Origin: Ignavibacteria bacterium
Lineage (GTDB): Bacteria; Bacteroidota; Ignavibacteria; Tepidaquicellales; Tepidaquicellaceae
NCBI GenBank assembly: GCA_036262055.1
Contig: DATAJP010000002.1
Span: 62,001 to 126,000, forward strand
Length of the DNA stretch: 64,000 bases
Direction of reading: 5' to 3'
The notes beneath the pieces are model-generated. The model was not told where the DNA came from and did not search any database. It worked only from the letters and a program-made list of their open reading frames with translations. Shown piece by piece: positions 9,089 to 16,268 of this stretch (the stretch's first letter is position 1; every line of letters starts with the position of its first letter). The position numbers were made by a program, and so were the translations under genes.

Positions 9089-9775
9089 ATGAAACATTTT
9101 ATTATACTTTTAATTTTGATATTGACGTCTTTTACGTTCAGCTCAGAAATTACAAATGCGCAATATCTTAATTCATACGAAAATTCACCGGAAGACATTG
9201 ATGATGTATTTAATCTTGCATCACCGTCAATTGTTACCGTGCTCGGAGAGAGAAAATGGAGCGACGATGAGTCTTTTACAATGGGCGGAAGCGGTGTGCT
9301 GATAAATGATGACGGGCATTTGCTGACAGCTTATCATGTAATAAACGAATCAACTAATCTGCGCATTTATAATTCAACGATACATAAGAGATTTAGTCTC
9401 GAGGTTATTGAAACTTACCCCGAAAGGGATTTGGCTTTGCTGAAAGTCAGAGATGATGACATTTATGATTATTACAAGCCGATCAAAGTGCGCCCGTTTG
9501 GCGACATGACGGATATGCATCCCGGACAGTCAGTATATTCGCTCGGAAGATTTGGCGGCGATACATGTTTCATCCAGACAGGGACATTGACGGAAATCAT
9601 AAACCAGCCGCTTTCAGATGAGTTTTATAATTACATTCCGCAGGTTGTGTTCGATGCCAATTTATATAAAGGATTTTCGGGAGGAGCACTCGTTGATGAA
9701 GAAGGTTATCTACTTGGAATAATCAGCAACCGCGATTACGAAAATCACAGCCGGAACTACGCCATCGTGCCGTGA
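9089..9775 (+). CDS. Short periplasmic trypsin-like serine protease (S1C/HtrA-like, no PDZ)
   Basis: 228 residues. A signal peptide (1-25, ending TNAQ) precedes a chymotrypsin-fold domain with H83 (LLTAYHVINE), D114 (ERDLALLKV) and S197 (YKGFSGGAL). The HtrA family normally adds one or two PDZ domains; here the protein ends right after the last strands at NYAIVP-stop. This looks abrupt, because homologous proteases usually run on for some residues after AIP/AIVP. A second copy of the 3' end of this gene occurs at 10533-10612. It is probably periplasmic quality control or a truncated allele. The triad is intact, so it could be active. Confidence 0.85.
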   Translation: MKHFIILLILILTSFTFSSEITNAQYLNSYENSPEDIDDVFNLASPSIVTVLGERKWSDDESFTMGGSGVLINDDGHLLTAYHVINESTNLRIYNSTIHKRFSLEVIETYPERDLALLKVRDDDIYDYYKPIKVRPFGDMTDMHPGQSVYSLGRFGGDTCFIQTGTLTEIINQPLSDEFYNYIPQVVFDANLYKGFSGGALVDEEGYLLGIISNRDYENHSRNYAIVP

Positions 9776-9777
9776 GT

Positions 9778-10431
9778 TTATTTTTTTCCTTCGTTGATTT
9801 GTTCCATCAGTTTTGGGTAAATGTTGGTGAAATGAACTTTAATATGACTTTCTAAGAAACCTTTTATCATTTGTGCATCTTCCAGCATTTCATCTTCACT
9901 GATTGTTTTTTTACCATCATATTTAGACTCCAAAATTTCATCCAAATTAAATCCATGGGATTTATCCAGGCTGTCTATTAATGGTTTCAGATTGTCGTCT
10001 ATAATGTATGATATTTTTATTTTCCCTATTACTTCATTCAATGTTTTTCTATTCTCCAATACCTGATTCTGAAACTCCTCCGTTTTCATATCATTATCAT
10101 TACTTTCTTTTAAAAAATCAACATTATTTTCATCAATACTATCATTAAATAGTTTATCATAATTGCTCAAAAGAATGTGTGTATTAAGTTGAAACAAATT
10201 ATTTAAGTATGATTTTTCCAACCCGTGTAACTGGATAAAACTTTCTTCTCTTAATTCCTGCAGGTGTTTGTTTTTATAAGCGGCTTCCGTATTTGAAAAA
10301 TTTAAGTAGTCTCCGACAAATACACCAATGAGGGCTATAACTGACGGCACAACAATCAGCACCCATTCACTGACTCCTTTTTTCTCTTTTGCTGTTTCTT
10401 TCTTTTCCGAAGCAGAATCTTCTGTTGGCAT
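9778..10431 (-). CDS. Unrecognised membrane-anchored protein with periplasmic or cytoplasmic helical domain
   Basis: 217 residues; no family recognised. The N-terminus is highly charged (Glu/Lys, 1-20), one membrane helix follows (about 22-41, VLIVVPSVIALIGVFVGDYL), and the rest is helical and acidic with coiled-coil character (LQELREESFIQLHGLEKSYL). Its stop lies 2 bases from the stop of the convergent protease gene, and it sits between the intact protease 3' end and a duplicated copy of that end. This suggests arrival by recombination. The gene is credible by length and composition. Confidence 0.65.
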   Translation of the reverse strand: MPTEDSASEKKETAKEKKGVSEWVLIVVPSVIALIGVFVGDYLNFSNTEAAYKNKHLQELREESFIQLHGLEKSYLNNLFQLNTHILLSNYDKLFNDSIDENNVDFLKESNDNDMKTEEFQNQVLENRKTLNEVIGKIKISYIIDDNLKPLIDSLDKSHGFNLDEILESKYDGKKTISEDEMLEDAQMIKGFLESHIKVHFTNIYPKLMEQINEGKK

Positions 10432-10532
10432 TGCAGTTACCTTTTATTTGGCATAATATTAAAAAAATAAGATGGAAATGAAATAGCTTAATGAAAGCTG
10501 AATGAGTTATGCATTGAAAGTAAGAAAAGTGT

Positions 10533-10612
10533 ATTTATTGGGGGATAATCATCAACCGCGATTATGAAAACTACAAACGGGATAATGCTATAGTGCCGTT
10601 AGTTTATTTTAA
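10533..10612 (+). pseudogene. Duplicated remnant of the trypsin-like protease 3' end
   Basis: Translated, this piece reads IINRDYENYKRDNAIVP, matching the end of the protease at 9089-9775 (IISNRDYENHSRNYAIVP). The DNA match continues past the stop: GTGCCGT[G/T]AGTTTATTTT occurs at 9769-9785 and 10593-10609. One extra G near 10544 shifts the frame. No start or catalytic region is present. The two ~70-bp copies are direct repeats flanking the 217-residue gene, and each is followed at once by the 3' end of a minus-strand membrane-protein gene. Confidence 0.6.
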
Positions 10613-11019
10613 TTTATTATTGCTTGATTTATGGCTTCAATTATTTTATCTACAGTATATTTGTCTGAAGAAGAAAAAATATTTTTTGAACCGGAATTTG
10701 TATCAATTGTAATATAATGAGTTACTATTTCTTGTTTTTTTTCCTTAATTAAAAATCCTGACAAAAATATTACTGTTCCTATAATTACCCAAGATGCAGA
10801 TTCAACAGTTTTTCCTACCATAGGTGCTCCAATCGACATAACCATTAACCCTATTCCGAATAATAATAATTTATATATGGTATTTTTTTCTTTATGTTTT
10901 GTATTTACTCCATAACTTACAGAGGAAATGTTTCTAATTAAATAAATAATCTGATTTACTATGATTCTTGATGAAGTAATTGTAACATTGTCTTTTTGAT
11001 AATATATATATTCTGTCAT
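10609..11019 (-). CDS. DUF6232-like two-helix membrane protein
   Basis: 136 residues. The N-terminus (YYQKDNVTITSSRIIVNQIIYLIRNISSVSYG pattern: a beta-rich segment starting YYQ, followed by RNISSV) is typical of DUF6232-like proteins. Two membrane helices follow (about 47-65 and 73-91) and then a short C-terminal soluble tail. Function unknown. It is convergent with the protease remnant at 10533-10612 and overlaps it by a few bases. Such small membrane proteins are common in variable regions; no partner gene is evident. Confidence 0.7.
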   Translation of the reverse strand: MTEYIYYQKDNVTITSSRIIVNQIIYLIRNISSVSYGVNTKHKEKNTIYKLLLFGIGLMVMSIGAPMVGKTVESASWVIIGTVIFLSGFLIKEKKQEIVTHYITIDTNSGSKNIFSSSDKYTVDKIIEAINQAIIN

Positions 11020-11150
11020 ATATATGCCAAAATTTTATTATAGTTCAGAAGTATTTTTAAAATAATAATATTGTCTTTTTTTATCAATTATCAATCTTTG
11101 CGTTTGCCTTGTCTCTGAAAACGGGGTTAGGTATTTTTGTATAAATACTG

Positions 11151-11243
11151 GGGATTCCTGCGTGACCATAAAGGGGCTCCGTGGGAATGACTTCACACAC
11201 CCCGTCTCCGACAAGTCGGAGCCACCCCTCTCAAGAGGGGGTT
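11151..11243. repeat. Mosaic of three palindromic intergenic repeats
   Basis: There are three nested units. ATTCC (11154) ... GGAATGAC (11184) is like the ATTCCCGC elements but with a longer centre. CTCCGAC-AA-GTCGGAG lies at 11206-11221. CCCCTC-TCAA-GAGGGG lies at 11225-11240. ACACCCCG next to the second unit is the complement of the CGGGGTGT tail seen at 8988-9030. The open frame across here on the minus strand (11038-11313) is an artefact of these repeats. Confidence 0.65.
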
Positions 11244-11251
11244 TATTTGCC

Positions 11252-11275
11252 GTTGTTGGTGTTTTCACCAACAAC
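11252..11275. repeat. GTTGTTGGTG palindrome, copy 1
   Basis: Perfect 10-bp arms GTTGTTGGTG / CACCAACAAC with a TTTT loop, flanked by GCC. Two further copies lie at 58789 and 59277 with identical arms, an AAAA loop (same sequence, opposite strand) and the same GGC flank. It ends 8 bases before the tRNA-Ser gene. Confidence 0.85.
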
Positions 11276-11283
11276 CAATATTC

Positions 11284-11370
11284 AGAGAGTTGCTCGAGTG
11301 GTTGAAGAGGCACGCTTGGAAAGCGTGTAAAGTGTCAAAGCTTTCAAGGGTTCGAATCCCTTACTCTCTG
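11284..11370 (+). tRNA. tRNA-Ser (anticodon GGA)
   Basis: 87 nt. Acceptor AGAGAGT pairs with ACTCTCT, discriminator G. The anticodon arm CACGC-TTGGAAA-GCGTG gives anticodon GGA (reads UCC/UCU). The T arm is CAAGGGTTCGAATCCCTTA-like, with the canonical GTTCGAAT loop. A long variable arm (GTAAAGTGTCAAAGCTTTC region) fits class II serine tRNA. No CCA is encoded. Confidence 0.95.
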
Positions 11371-11501
11371 CTCTCATCTGTTACTTTCTTTAGCAATTCA
11401 TATTTTTGCCTTTTTACTTCTGCTTTTTTACTACCCTTATAACAATGTTGCAATTTATAAATTCAAAAAGTAATTTGTGCCATTAGACAATTTTTGAAGA
11501 A

Positions 11502-11864
11502 ATGCAGTTAATATCGGATATAAGACAAAACAAGCTCCAGTTCGTTACATGCCACCGGCTTCCGCACCGATCGTTTTTTTTCAGAGGAAAGCAGTTTCCG
11601 GTCTGCGCAAGATGCACGGGAATGTATATTGGATATTTAACTTTTCCCTTTTTTACACTTGGAATATTTTATCTTAATATATGGATAACGGTCGCTTTGA
11701 TTCTGCCTGCATTCATTGATGGATTGACACAGCATTACTTAAATCGCGAGAGCAATAATTACCTCCGCCTGTTCACAGGTATTGCCTGCGGAGTAGGAGC
11801 GATGTCGCTTTGTTCATTGATTGGAAAAGGAATAGCGCTGCTAATACTTCGTTTATTTAATTGA
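11502..11864 (+). CDS. DUF2085 family membrane protein
   Basis: 120 residues. The N-terminal signature TCHRLPHRSFFFRGKQFPVC-ARCTGMYIGY (about residues 16-44) with its conserved Cys/His set is diagnostic of DUF2085. Two to three membrane helices follow (about 45-65, 68-82, 98-118). The function of the family is unknown; the Cys-His motif suggests metal or redox chemistry at the membrane. It starts 131 bases after the tRNA-Ser gene, and a small membrane protein gene follows after 62 bases on the same strand. Confidence 0.85.
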   Translation: MQLISDIRQNKLQFVTCHRLPHRSFFFRGKQFPVCARCTGMYIGYLTFPFFTLGIFYLNIWITVALILPAFIDGLTQHYLNRESNNYLRLFTGIACGVGAMSLCSLIGKGIALLILRLFN

Positions 11865-11926
11865 TTAATAAAAAAAGTTTTAGTAGTCTTATAAAAAATC
11901 ATCTTTAAACCTTAAACAAAAATCAA

Positions 11927-12163
11927 ATGAACGACACAAACACAGGTATGCCACCCAAAGAGGATAAATTAGGTGCTCCTCTGACAATCATTTCATTTTG
12001 TATTCCGCTTGTTGGTATTATTCTTTATTTTGTGAAGAAAAACGATCAACCGCAATCTGCAAAGACTGCATGCTACGCTGCTCTAATCGGCATCGGAGTT
12101 GGAATACTTGCCAATATAATCGCAGGCATTGCAGGAATAGGTATGTCTGGTATGGGAAATTAA
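11927..12163 (+). CDS. Small two-helix membrane protein
   Basis: 78 residues. It has a short polar N-terminus with a PPKEDK segment, helix 1 about 18-36 (LTIISFCIPLVGIILYFV), a charged KKNDQPQSAKTA loop, and a Gly/Ala/Ile-rich helix 2 (about 50-72). It resembles small DUF4190/DUF4870-type membrane proteins in layout, but I cannot assign a family. A terminator follows at 12199. Composition is consistent with a real gene. Confidence 0.65.
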   Translation: MNDTNTGMPPKEDKLGAPLTIISFCIPLVGIILYFVKKNDQPQSAKTACYAALIGIGVGILANIIAGIAGIGMSGMGN

Positions 12164-12198
12164 GGAACAATAGTTTTACGCAATATATTATTTGAAAC

Positions 12199-12218
12199 AA
12201 CCCGGTTAACGCCGGGTT
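12199..12218 (+). terminator. Rho-independent terminator after the small membrane protein gene
   Basis: AACCCGG / CCGGGTT stem with a TTAACG loop, followed by TTGTTTAT. It lies 36 bases after the stop codon at 12163. Confidence 0.75.
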
Positions 12219-12223
12219 TTGTT

Positions 12224-12673
12224 TATATTATATTGAACCTCGATATTTGACAAACCACACGGCAAATTCAATTCAGAAATCAAATTGAAACCCGACTTAA
12301 TTGACACAAATTATATTTTATGATTAATTTTCAGTGGGCAATAGTTTAAAAACAAATCATTTTAAATAAATATTCTTTTTATACACCCCTTAAAATTTAT
12401 TTGTTTTTAAACAAACCTCGATAAATGACAAAATTTATTTTTCAGGCTTAAACCGGGTCTTATATTAACTGCCAGTCGGTATCACGCGACGTTCCTTTTG
12501 CCATATAAACTACCCACGTTCGGTTCTTGTATATGACTGACCCATAAAAGCCGAAGCAATTCCGGTCATGCATCCCCGGCTCAAATCTACACTGTTTTTA
12601 AACCTTTTTTTCCCTAATTATTGTCAAATATCTCGGTTATGAATTGTCAAATACCGCGGTTTACAATAATATA
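12224..12673. mobile_element. MITE-like element with imperfect terminal inverted repeats
   Basis: The ends at 12224-12254 and 12643-12673 are inverted repeats matching at 25 of 31 positions (core AACCxCGxTATTTGACAA). Two further copies of the core lie inside: 12414-12431 (same orientation as the left end) and 12621-12638 (inverted, 22 bp from the right-end copy). The interior carries no full-length gene. This fills most of the gene-free stretch 12164-12741. It is either a non-autonomous transposable element or a cluster of protein-binding sites; no target-site duplication is obvious. Confidence 0.42.
12460..12597 (-). pseudogene. Possible protein fragment inside the inverted-repeat element
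   Basis: On the minus strand a 45-codon frame between stops reads, in part, EPGMHDRNCFGFYGSVIY and then TWVVYMAKGTSRDTDWQLI-stop. The composition (Trp, Tyr, Cys, Asp) is protein-like and unlike the AT-rich surroundings, which are also locally richer in G+C. I do not recognise the family. It could be the C-terminal remnant of a gene once carried by the element, or a small ORF with ATG at 12573. Confidence 0.25.
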
Positions 12674-12691
12674 CTTGAACCTGAAAATATC

Positions 12692-12699
12692 TATTTTTG
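12692..12699 (+). promoter_or_regulatory. Candidate -7 element (TATTTTTG) of the sugar dehydrogenase gene
   Basis: TATTTTTG matches the Bacteroidota TAnnTTTG element 43 bases before the ATG at 12742. No TTTG is found at the expected -33 position, so the call is tentative. An AGGAG sequence ending 5 bases before the start would be a usable ribosome binding site, unusual for this window. Confidence 0.35.
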
Positions 12700-12741
12700 T
12701 TTAGTATCGTATAAACCAAAAGAGGTTAAATAGGAGCAATA

Positions 12742-13944
12742 ATGGGTAAGAAAATAGGTTTGGGAGTTTTAATACTTGTCGCCGGTTTTGCAATATATGT
12801 GCTGTTCATTTATGATATTTTTTCGTGGTTCAGAAGCGGACCTGTCACAGTTGTAAAGGATGATGTTCAGCCGATTGCAGAAGTTACACCTCAGCAAGAT
12901 TATAAAGTAGAGACAGTCGTGGAAGGTTTAAAAAACCCTTGGGCGCTTCAGTTTATGCCTGACGGCAGAATTATCGTCACTGAAAAAGAAGGAACAATAA
13001 GAATCGTTGAGAATGGTGTCCTCTCTGCAGCGATTGCCGGTGTTCCAAAAGTTCACGTTCAGCAGGAAGGCGGATTGATGGACATAGAACTGCATCCTGA
13101 TTTTGCAAATAACGGATGGCTATATTTGGCTTATGCTGTTAACAACGGCACAAGCAACATGACACGCATTGCAAGATACAGACTCACTCCCAACGGATTG
13201 ACAGATGAACTTATAATAATGCCGGGAGTTCCGTCAAATAATAACGGAAGACATTTTGGCAGCAGATTGAGATTCGGTCCTGACGGAAAGCTTTATGTAA
13301 CACTTGGCGAAAAAGGGGACGTTGAAAGAAGCCAGAACGTTCAGGACTTACTCGGAAAAACTTTGAGATATAATGACGACGGAAGCATACCAATGGATAA
13401 TCCATATTCAGGTGAACCATATGCACGACCTGAAATTTTTAGTTACGGACACAGGAATGCACAAGGAATGGACTTTCAGCCGGGAACGGGATTGATGTTT
13501 CAGACAGAACACGGACCGTCCGGCAATGACGGACCGCGTGGAGGCGATGAAGTGAACATTGTTGAAAAGGGGAAAAATTACGGCTGGCCTCTTGTGCACC
13601 ATAAAGAATCATTGCAGGGAACCGAACCGCCGTTACTTGAATATACTCCCGCAGTTGCTCCTTCAGGAGCAATGTTTTATACAGGAGATAAATTTCCCGA
13701 ATGGGCAAATAATTTTTTCTTCACAAACTTAAGAGGTGAATGCATAATAAGGGTTGAGCTTGACGGAAGAAACGTAAAGGGGCACGAAGTTATGTTTAAG
13801 GGTGAGTATGGAAGACTGCGTGATATTACAACGGGACCTGACGGATATATTTATTTCATAACATCGGTTACAGACCCATACGGACCCGGACGCGCCGGCG
13901 GCGACAGAATTATGAGGATTGTCCCTGCAAGTGAAAATGGATAA
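12742..13944 (+). CDS. PQQ-dependent sugar dehydrogenase (glucose/sorbosone dehydrogenase family), membrane-anchored
   Basis: 400 residues. An N-terminal membrane anchor (about 5-27, no clear cleavage site) is followed by a six-bladed beta-propeller of the soluble glucose dehydrogenase/GSDH family (about 50-397). Recognisable segments are GLKNPWALQFMPDGRIIVTE, GGLMDIELHPDF, YGHRNAQGMDF, TEHGPSGNDGPRGGDEVN and KNYGWPLV. These enzymes oxidise aldose sugars in the periplasm with PQQ. No PQQ biosynthesis genes are visible here. It lies just right of the inverted-repeat element and ends 7 bases before a convergent tRNA-Ser, with no terminator between. Confidence 0.92.
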   Translation: MGKKIGLGVLILVAGFAIYVLFIYDIFSWFRSGPVTVVKDDVQPIAEVTPQQDYKVETVVEGLKNPWALQFMPDGRIIVTEKEGTIRIVENGVLSAAIAGVPKVHVQQEGGLMDIELHPDFANNGWLYLAYAVNNGTSNMTRIARYRLTPNGLTDELIIMPGVPSNNNGRHFGSRLRFGPDGKLYVTLGEKGDVERSQNVQDLLGKTLRYNDDGSIPMDNPYSGEPYARPEIFSYGHRNAQGMDFQPGTGLMFQTEHGPSGNDGPRGGDEVNIVEKGKNYGWPLVHHKESLQGTEPPLLEYTPAVAPSGAMFYTGDKFPEWANNFFFTNLRGECIIRVELDGRNVKGHEVMFKGEYGRLRDITTGPDGYIYFITSVTDPYGPGRAGGDRIMRIVPASENG

Positions 13945-13951
13945 TAAATTG

Positions 13952-14038
13952 CGGAGAGATAGGGATTCGAACCCTAGATAGACTTTCATCCATACCGGTT
14001 TTCGAGACCAGCGCATTCAACCACTCTGCCATCTCTCC
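13952..14038 (-). tRNA. tRNA-Ser (anticodon CGA)
   Basis: 87 nt on the minus strand. Acceptor GGAGAGA pairs with TCTCTCC, discriminator G. The anticodon arm TGGTCTCGAAAACCG gives anticodon CGA (reads UCG) and closely resembles the enterobacterial tRNA-Ser(CGA) arm. The long variable arm and the GGTTCGAATCCC T arm are typical. No encoded CCA. It is the second serine tRNA within 2.7 kb, in inverted orientation to the one at 11284. Confidence 0.95.
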
Positions 14039-14136
14039 TGATACACATAATAATATTCATAACAAAATTTTTCTGCAACTCATAAACGGAGAAGTTTGTT
14101 ATTATTATTTAGTGATACAAAAATAAATTATAAGCG

Positions 14137-14517
14137 ATGTTAGAAAAAATTAAGGCGGTCAGCAGCTATTCAATTAACGATATAAAAAAAGCAAAAGAAT
14201 TTTATTCGAACACCCTGGGATTGGAAGCTTCGGAAGAGATGGACGGAAATGTATTGAACGTAAATATCGGTAACGGCAATAAAATCTGGATGTATGTAAA
14301 ACCCGATCATGAACCGGCAACTTTTACAGTGCTTAATTTTCCGGTTAGTGATGTTGAGAAAACAGTCGGTGAGTTAAATAAGGTTGGCATAAAGTTTGAG
14401 CAATATGGCGGAGACATTAAGACAGATGAAAAAGGAATTTTCCACGACAATGGTTTCATGATAGCTTGGTTTAAAGACCCTGCGGGAAATGTTTTGTCGG
14501 TTGTTAAAGATAATTAA
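14137..14517 (+). CDS. VOC (glyoxalase/bleomycin-resistance fold) family protein
   Basis: 126 residues with two beta-alpha-beta-beta-beta modules. The N-terminal module has the typical NDIKKAKEFYSNTLGLEASEE segment (read in pieces: IKKAKEFY, NTLGLE). The C-terminal module ends in GFMIAWFKDPAGNVLSVV, where the DPAGN turn is a hallmark of the superfamily. Members bind a metal and catalyse isomerisation, epoxide opening or dioxygenation, or sequester drugs; the substrate cannot be told. It stands alone, divergent from the tRNA and convergent with the GlxA-type regulator. Confidence 0.85.
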   Translation: MLEKIKAVSSYSINDIKKAKEFYSNTLGLEASEEMDGNVLNVNIGNGNKIWMYVKPDHEPATFTVLNFPVSDVEKTVGELNKVGIKFEQYGGDIKTDEKGIFHDNGFMIAWFKDPAGNVLSVVKDN

Positions 14518-14646
14518 GAAAATGATTTTTTAATTATGTTTAACCGGGCATAACATTATGAATGATTTCATTGTTTGTGTTTTTTGTCGTTCTTGAAATT
14601 TCTACTTCGCCATATTTGCTTGATTTTCATTATATGCTTTACATAT

Positions 14647-15654
14647 CTAATTTCTTGAATAAACTGAAATTTCTTTATTATACTTATTTCTGTATTCAAC
14701 GGGGGATAATCCTGTAACTTTTTTAAAAACAACCCTGAATGCTTTTGGGTCCATATAGCCGACCTTATACATAACTTCGTTCACATTTTCATTTGAAGAT
14801 TCCAGGCTTTTCTTTGCAGCTTCGATTTTTACACGCTGGATATATTCGGTTACCGTATTCGACGTCGCGCTTTTAAATCTGCGTTCCAGACTTCTTCTTC
14901 CCATTGCAAGCATTGCAGCAAGTTGCTCAATAGTAATTTTTTCCTGAAAATTATTTTCTATAAATTCCTGGGCTTTTTTAACCGGTTCATCTTCATGTGT
15001 TTTTTGTCCCTGAAAGATTATGAAAGGAGATTGTTTATATCTGTCTATATCAATCATAAATGCTTTGGCAATCAGTATTGCCGTTTCACGACCGGTATAT
15101 TTTTCAATTAAGTAAACAAGGAGATTCAAAAAAGAATATGCTCCACCGCTCGTATAAATTCTGTCGTCTTCAGTCATTATCTTATCATCTAAAAGATTTA
15201 CATCAGGAAACATTTTTCTGAATTCATTTGCATGAAGCCAATGTGTTGAGCATTGTTTTCCATTGAGCAAACCTGTGGCAGCAAGAAAAAATGCGCCGAT
15301 GCAAAAAGTTACTAAATCTGCGCCTTGTTCATATTGCTTCAAAATCCACGGGATAAATTCTTTATTCTCTTCAACAGTTTTTTTCTGATCACCAAACATT
15401 GCAGGAATAATGATGATGTCTGTTTTCTTCACATCTTTTATCAAAATATCCGGTTTTATGGTAAACTGCCCGTCTCTCTGAGATGCTTCTTTTGATATTC
15501 CCACGTACTGAATTTTGAACGCAGGCGGCAAATTCATTTGCGCGCGCATGAGGTTAACCTGATTTAAAATCTGATTAGTCCCCTCAATATTTGAAATGCT
15601 TGTTTCACCTTTTGGAATTAAAATGGAAATGTGTTTGATGCTGTTTTTCATCAT
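14647..15654 (-). CDS. GlxA-family transcriptional regulator (DJ-1/PfpI + AraC HTH)
   Basis: 335 residues. Residues about 5-200 form a DJ-1/PfpI class-I-amidotransferase-like domain with the nucleophile-elbow Cys at 118 (DLVTFCIGAFFLA). Residues about 225-325 are an AraC-type double helix-turn-helix (ITIEQLAAMLAMGRRSLERR, then VNEVMYKVGYMDPKAFRVVF). Such proteins sense an unknown ligand through the N-terminal domain and usually activate adjacent genes. It is divergent from the 12-gene VOC/DoxX cluster starting at 15821, so that cluster is its most plausible target. Start choice: MMKNSIKH, with a second Met at position 2 equally possible. Confidence 0.9.
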   Translation of the reverse strand: MMKNSIKHISILIPKGETSISNIEGTNQILNQVNLMRAQMNLPPAFKIQYVGISKEASQRDGQFTIKPDILIKDVKKTDIIIIPAMFGDQKKTVEENKEFIPWILKQYEQGADLVTFCIGAFFLAATGLLNGKQCSTHWLHANEFRKMFPDVNLLDDKIMTEDDRIYTSGGAYSFLNLLVYLIEKYTGRETAILIAKAFMIDIDRYKQSPFIIFQGQKTHEDEPVKKAQEFIENNFQEKITIEQLAAMLAMGRRSLERRFKSATSNTVTEYIQRVKIEAAKKSLESSNENVNEVMYKVGYMDPKAFRVVFKKVTGLSPVEYRNKYNKEISVYSRN

Positions 15655-15765
15655 TATTGGAGCTTTTTACGGTTTTTGGTATAAATTTAAAATAAAAAAT
15701 ACGATTGTCGCATTCAACCCCTTAAAATGCCGTATTCACACCTCACGGAATTATGCTAATAATAT

Positions 15766-15773
15766 TATTTTTG
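15766..15773 (+). promoter_or_regulatory. Candidate -7 element of the VOC/DoxX gene cluster
   Basis: TATTTTTG followed by TATAG lies 48 bases before the first gene of the cluster and matches the TAnnTTTG box seen at HU. No TTTG lies at the -33 position, which would fit a promoter needing an activator such as the divergent GlxA-type protein. Confidence 0.4.
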
Positions 15774-15820
15774 TATAGTTCAATTTTAAAAACAACTTTT
15801 ACTAAAAATAAAAATTAAAA

Positions 15821-16231
15821 ATGGCTAAACAAATTTTTGTAAACCTGCCCGTCAAAGACCTAAAGAAATCTATTGAGTTCTATAGTAAGCTTGGATTTAC
15901 TTTTAATCCGCAGTTCACAGATGAAAATGCCACGAGCATGATTGTCGGAGATAATATTTTCGTAATGCTCTTGGTTGAAAAGTTTTTTAAAACTTTCACA
16001 AAAAAAGAAATTGCAGATTCAACCAAAACAACAGAAGTTATAATCTGCATTGATGCCGAAAGCAAAGAAGAAGTTGATGACCTCGTGAAAAAAGCATGGG
16101 ATGCAGGCGGTTCAATTTATGCAGACCCTCAGGACCACGGTTGGATGTATCAGCATAGTTTTGCTGACTTAGACGGACATCAGTGGGAAATTGCATATAT
16201 GGACATGAACGCATTTCCACAAAATTCATAG
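15821..16231 (+). CDS. VOC family protein (glyoxalase-like)
   Basis: 136 residues. Opens with MAKQIFVNLPVKDLKKSIEF and a YSKLGF segment; ends with GWMYQHSFADLDGHQWEIAY, where DLDGH and the preceding residues are the usual second-module signature. It is closely related to the VOC gene at 18274 (shared NLPVKD start, FADLDGHxW and YMDM end), so the two are probably paralogues in one cluster. First gene of the co-directional run of 12. Substrate unknown. Confidence 0.85.
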   Translation: MAKQIFVNLPVKDLKKSIEFYSKLGFTFNPQFTDENATSMIVGDNIFVMLLVEKFFKTFTKKEIADSTKTTEVIICIDAESKEEVDDLVKKAWDAGGSIYADPQDHGWMYQHSFADLDGHQWEIAYMDMNAFPQNS

Positions 16232-16268
16232 TCATAAATTTTAAATTAAATTATAAAGGAAATAGAAA

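Noticed and set aside
9089-11019. Complete anti-phage defence island
   Set aside because: A protease and small membrane proteins are suggestive, but no nuclease, helicase, toxin or known defence domain is present, and the protease has a periplasmic signal.
11038-11313. 91-residue open frame on the minus strand
   Set aside because: It runs through the mosaic palindromic repeats and into the tRNA-Ser gene; the translation just reflects repeat DNA.
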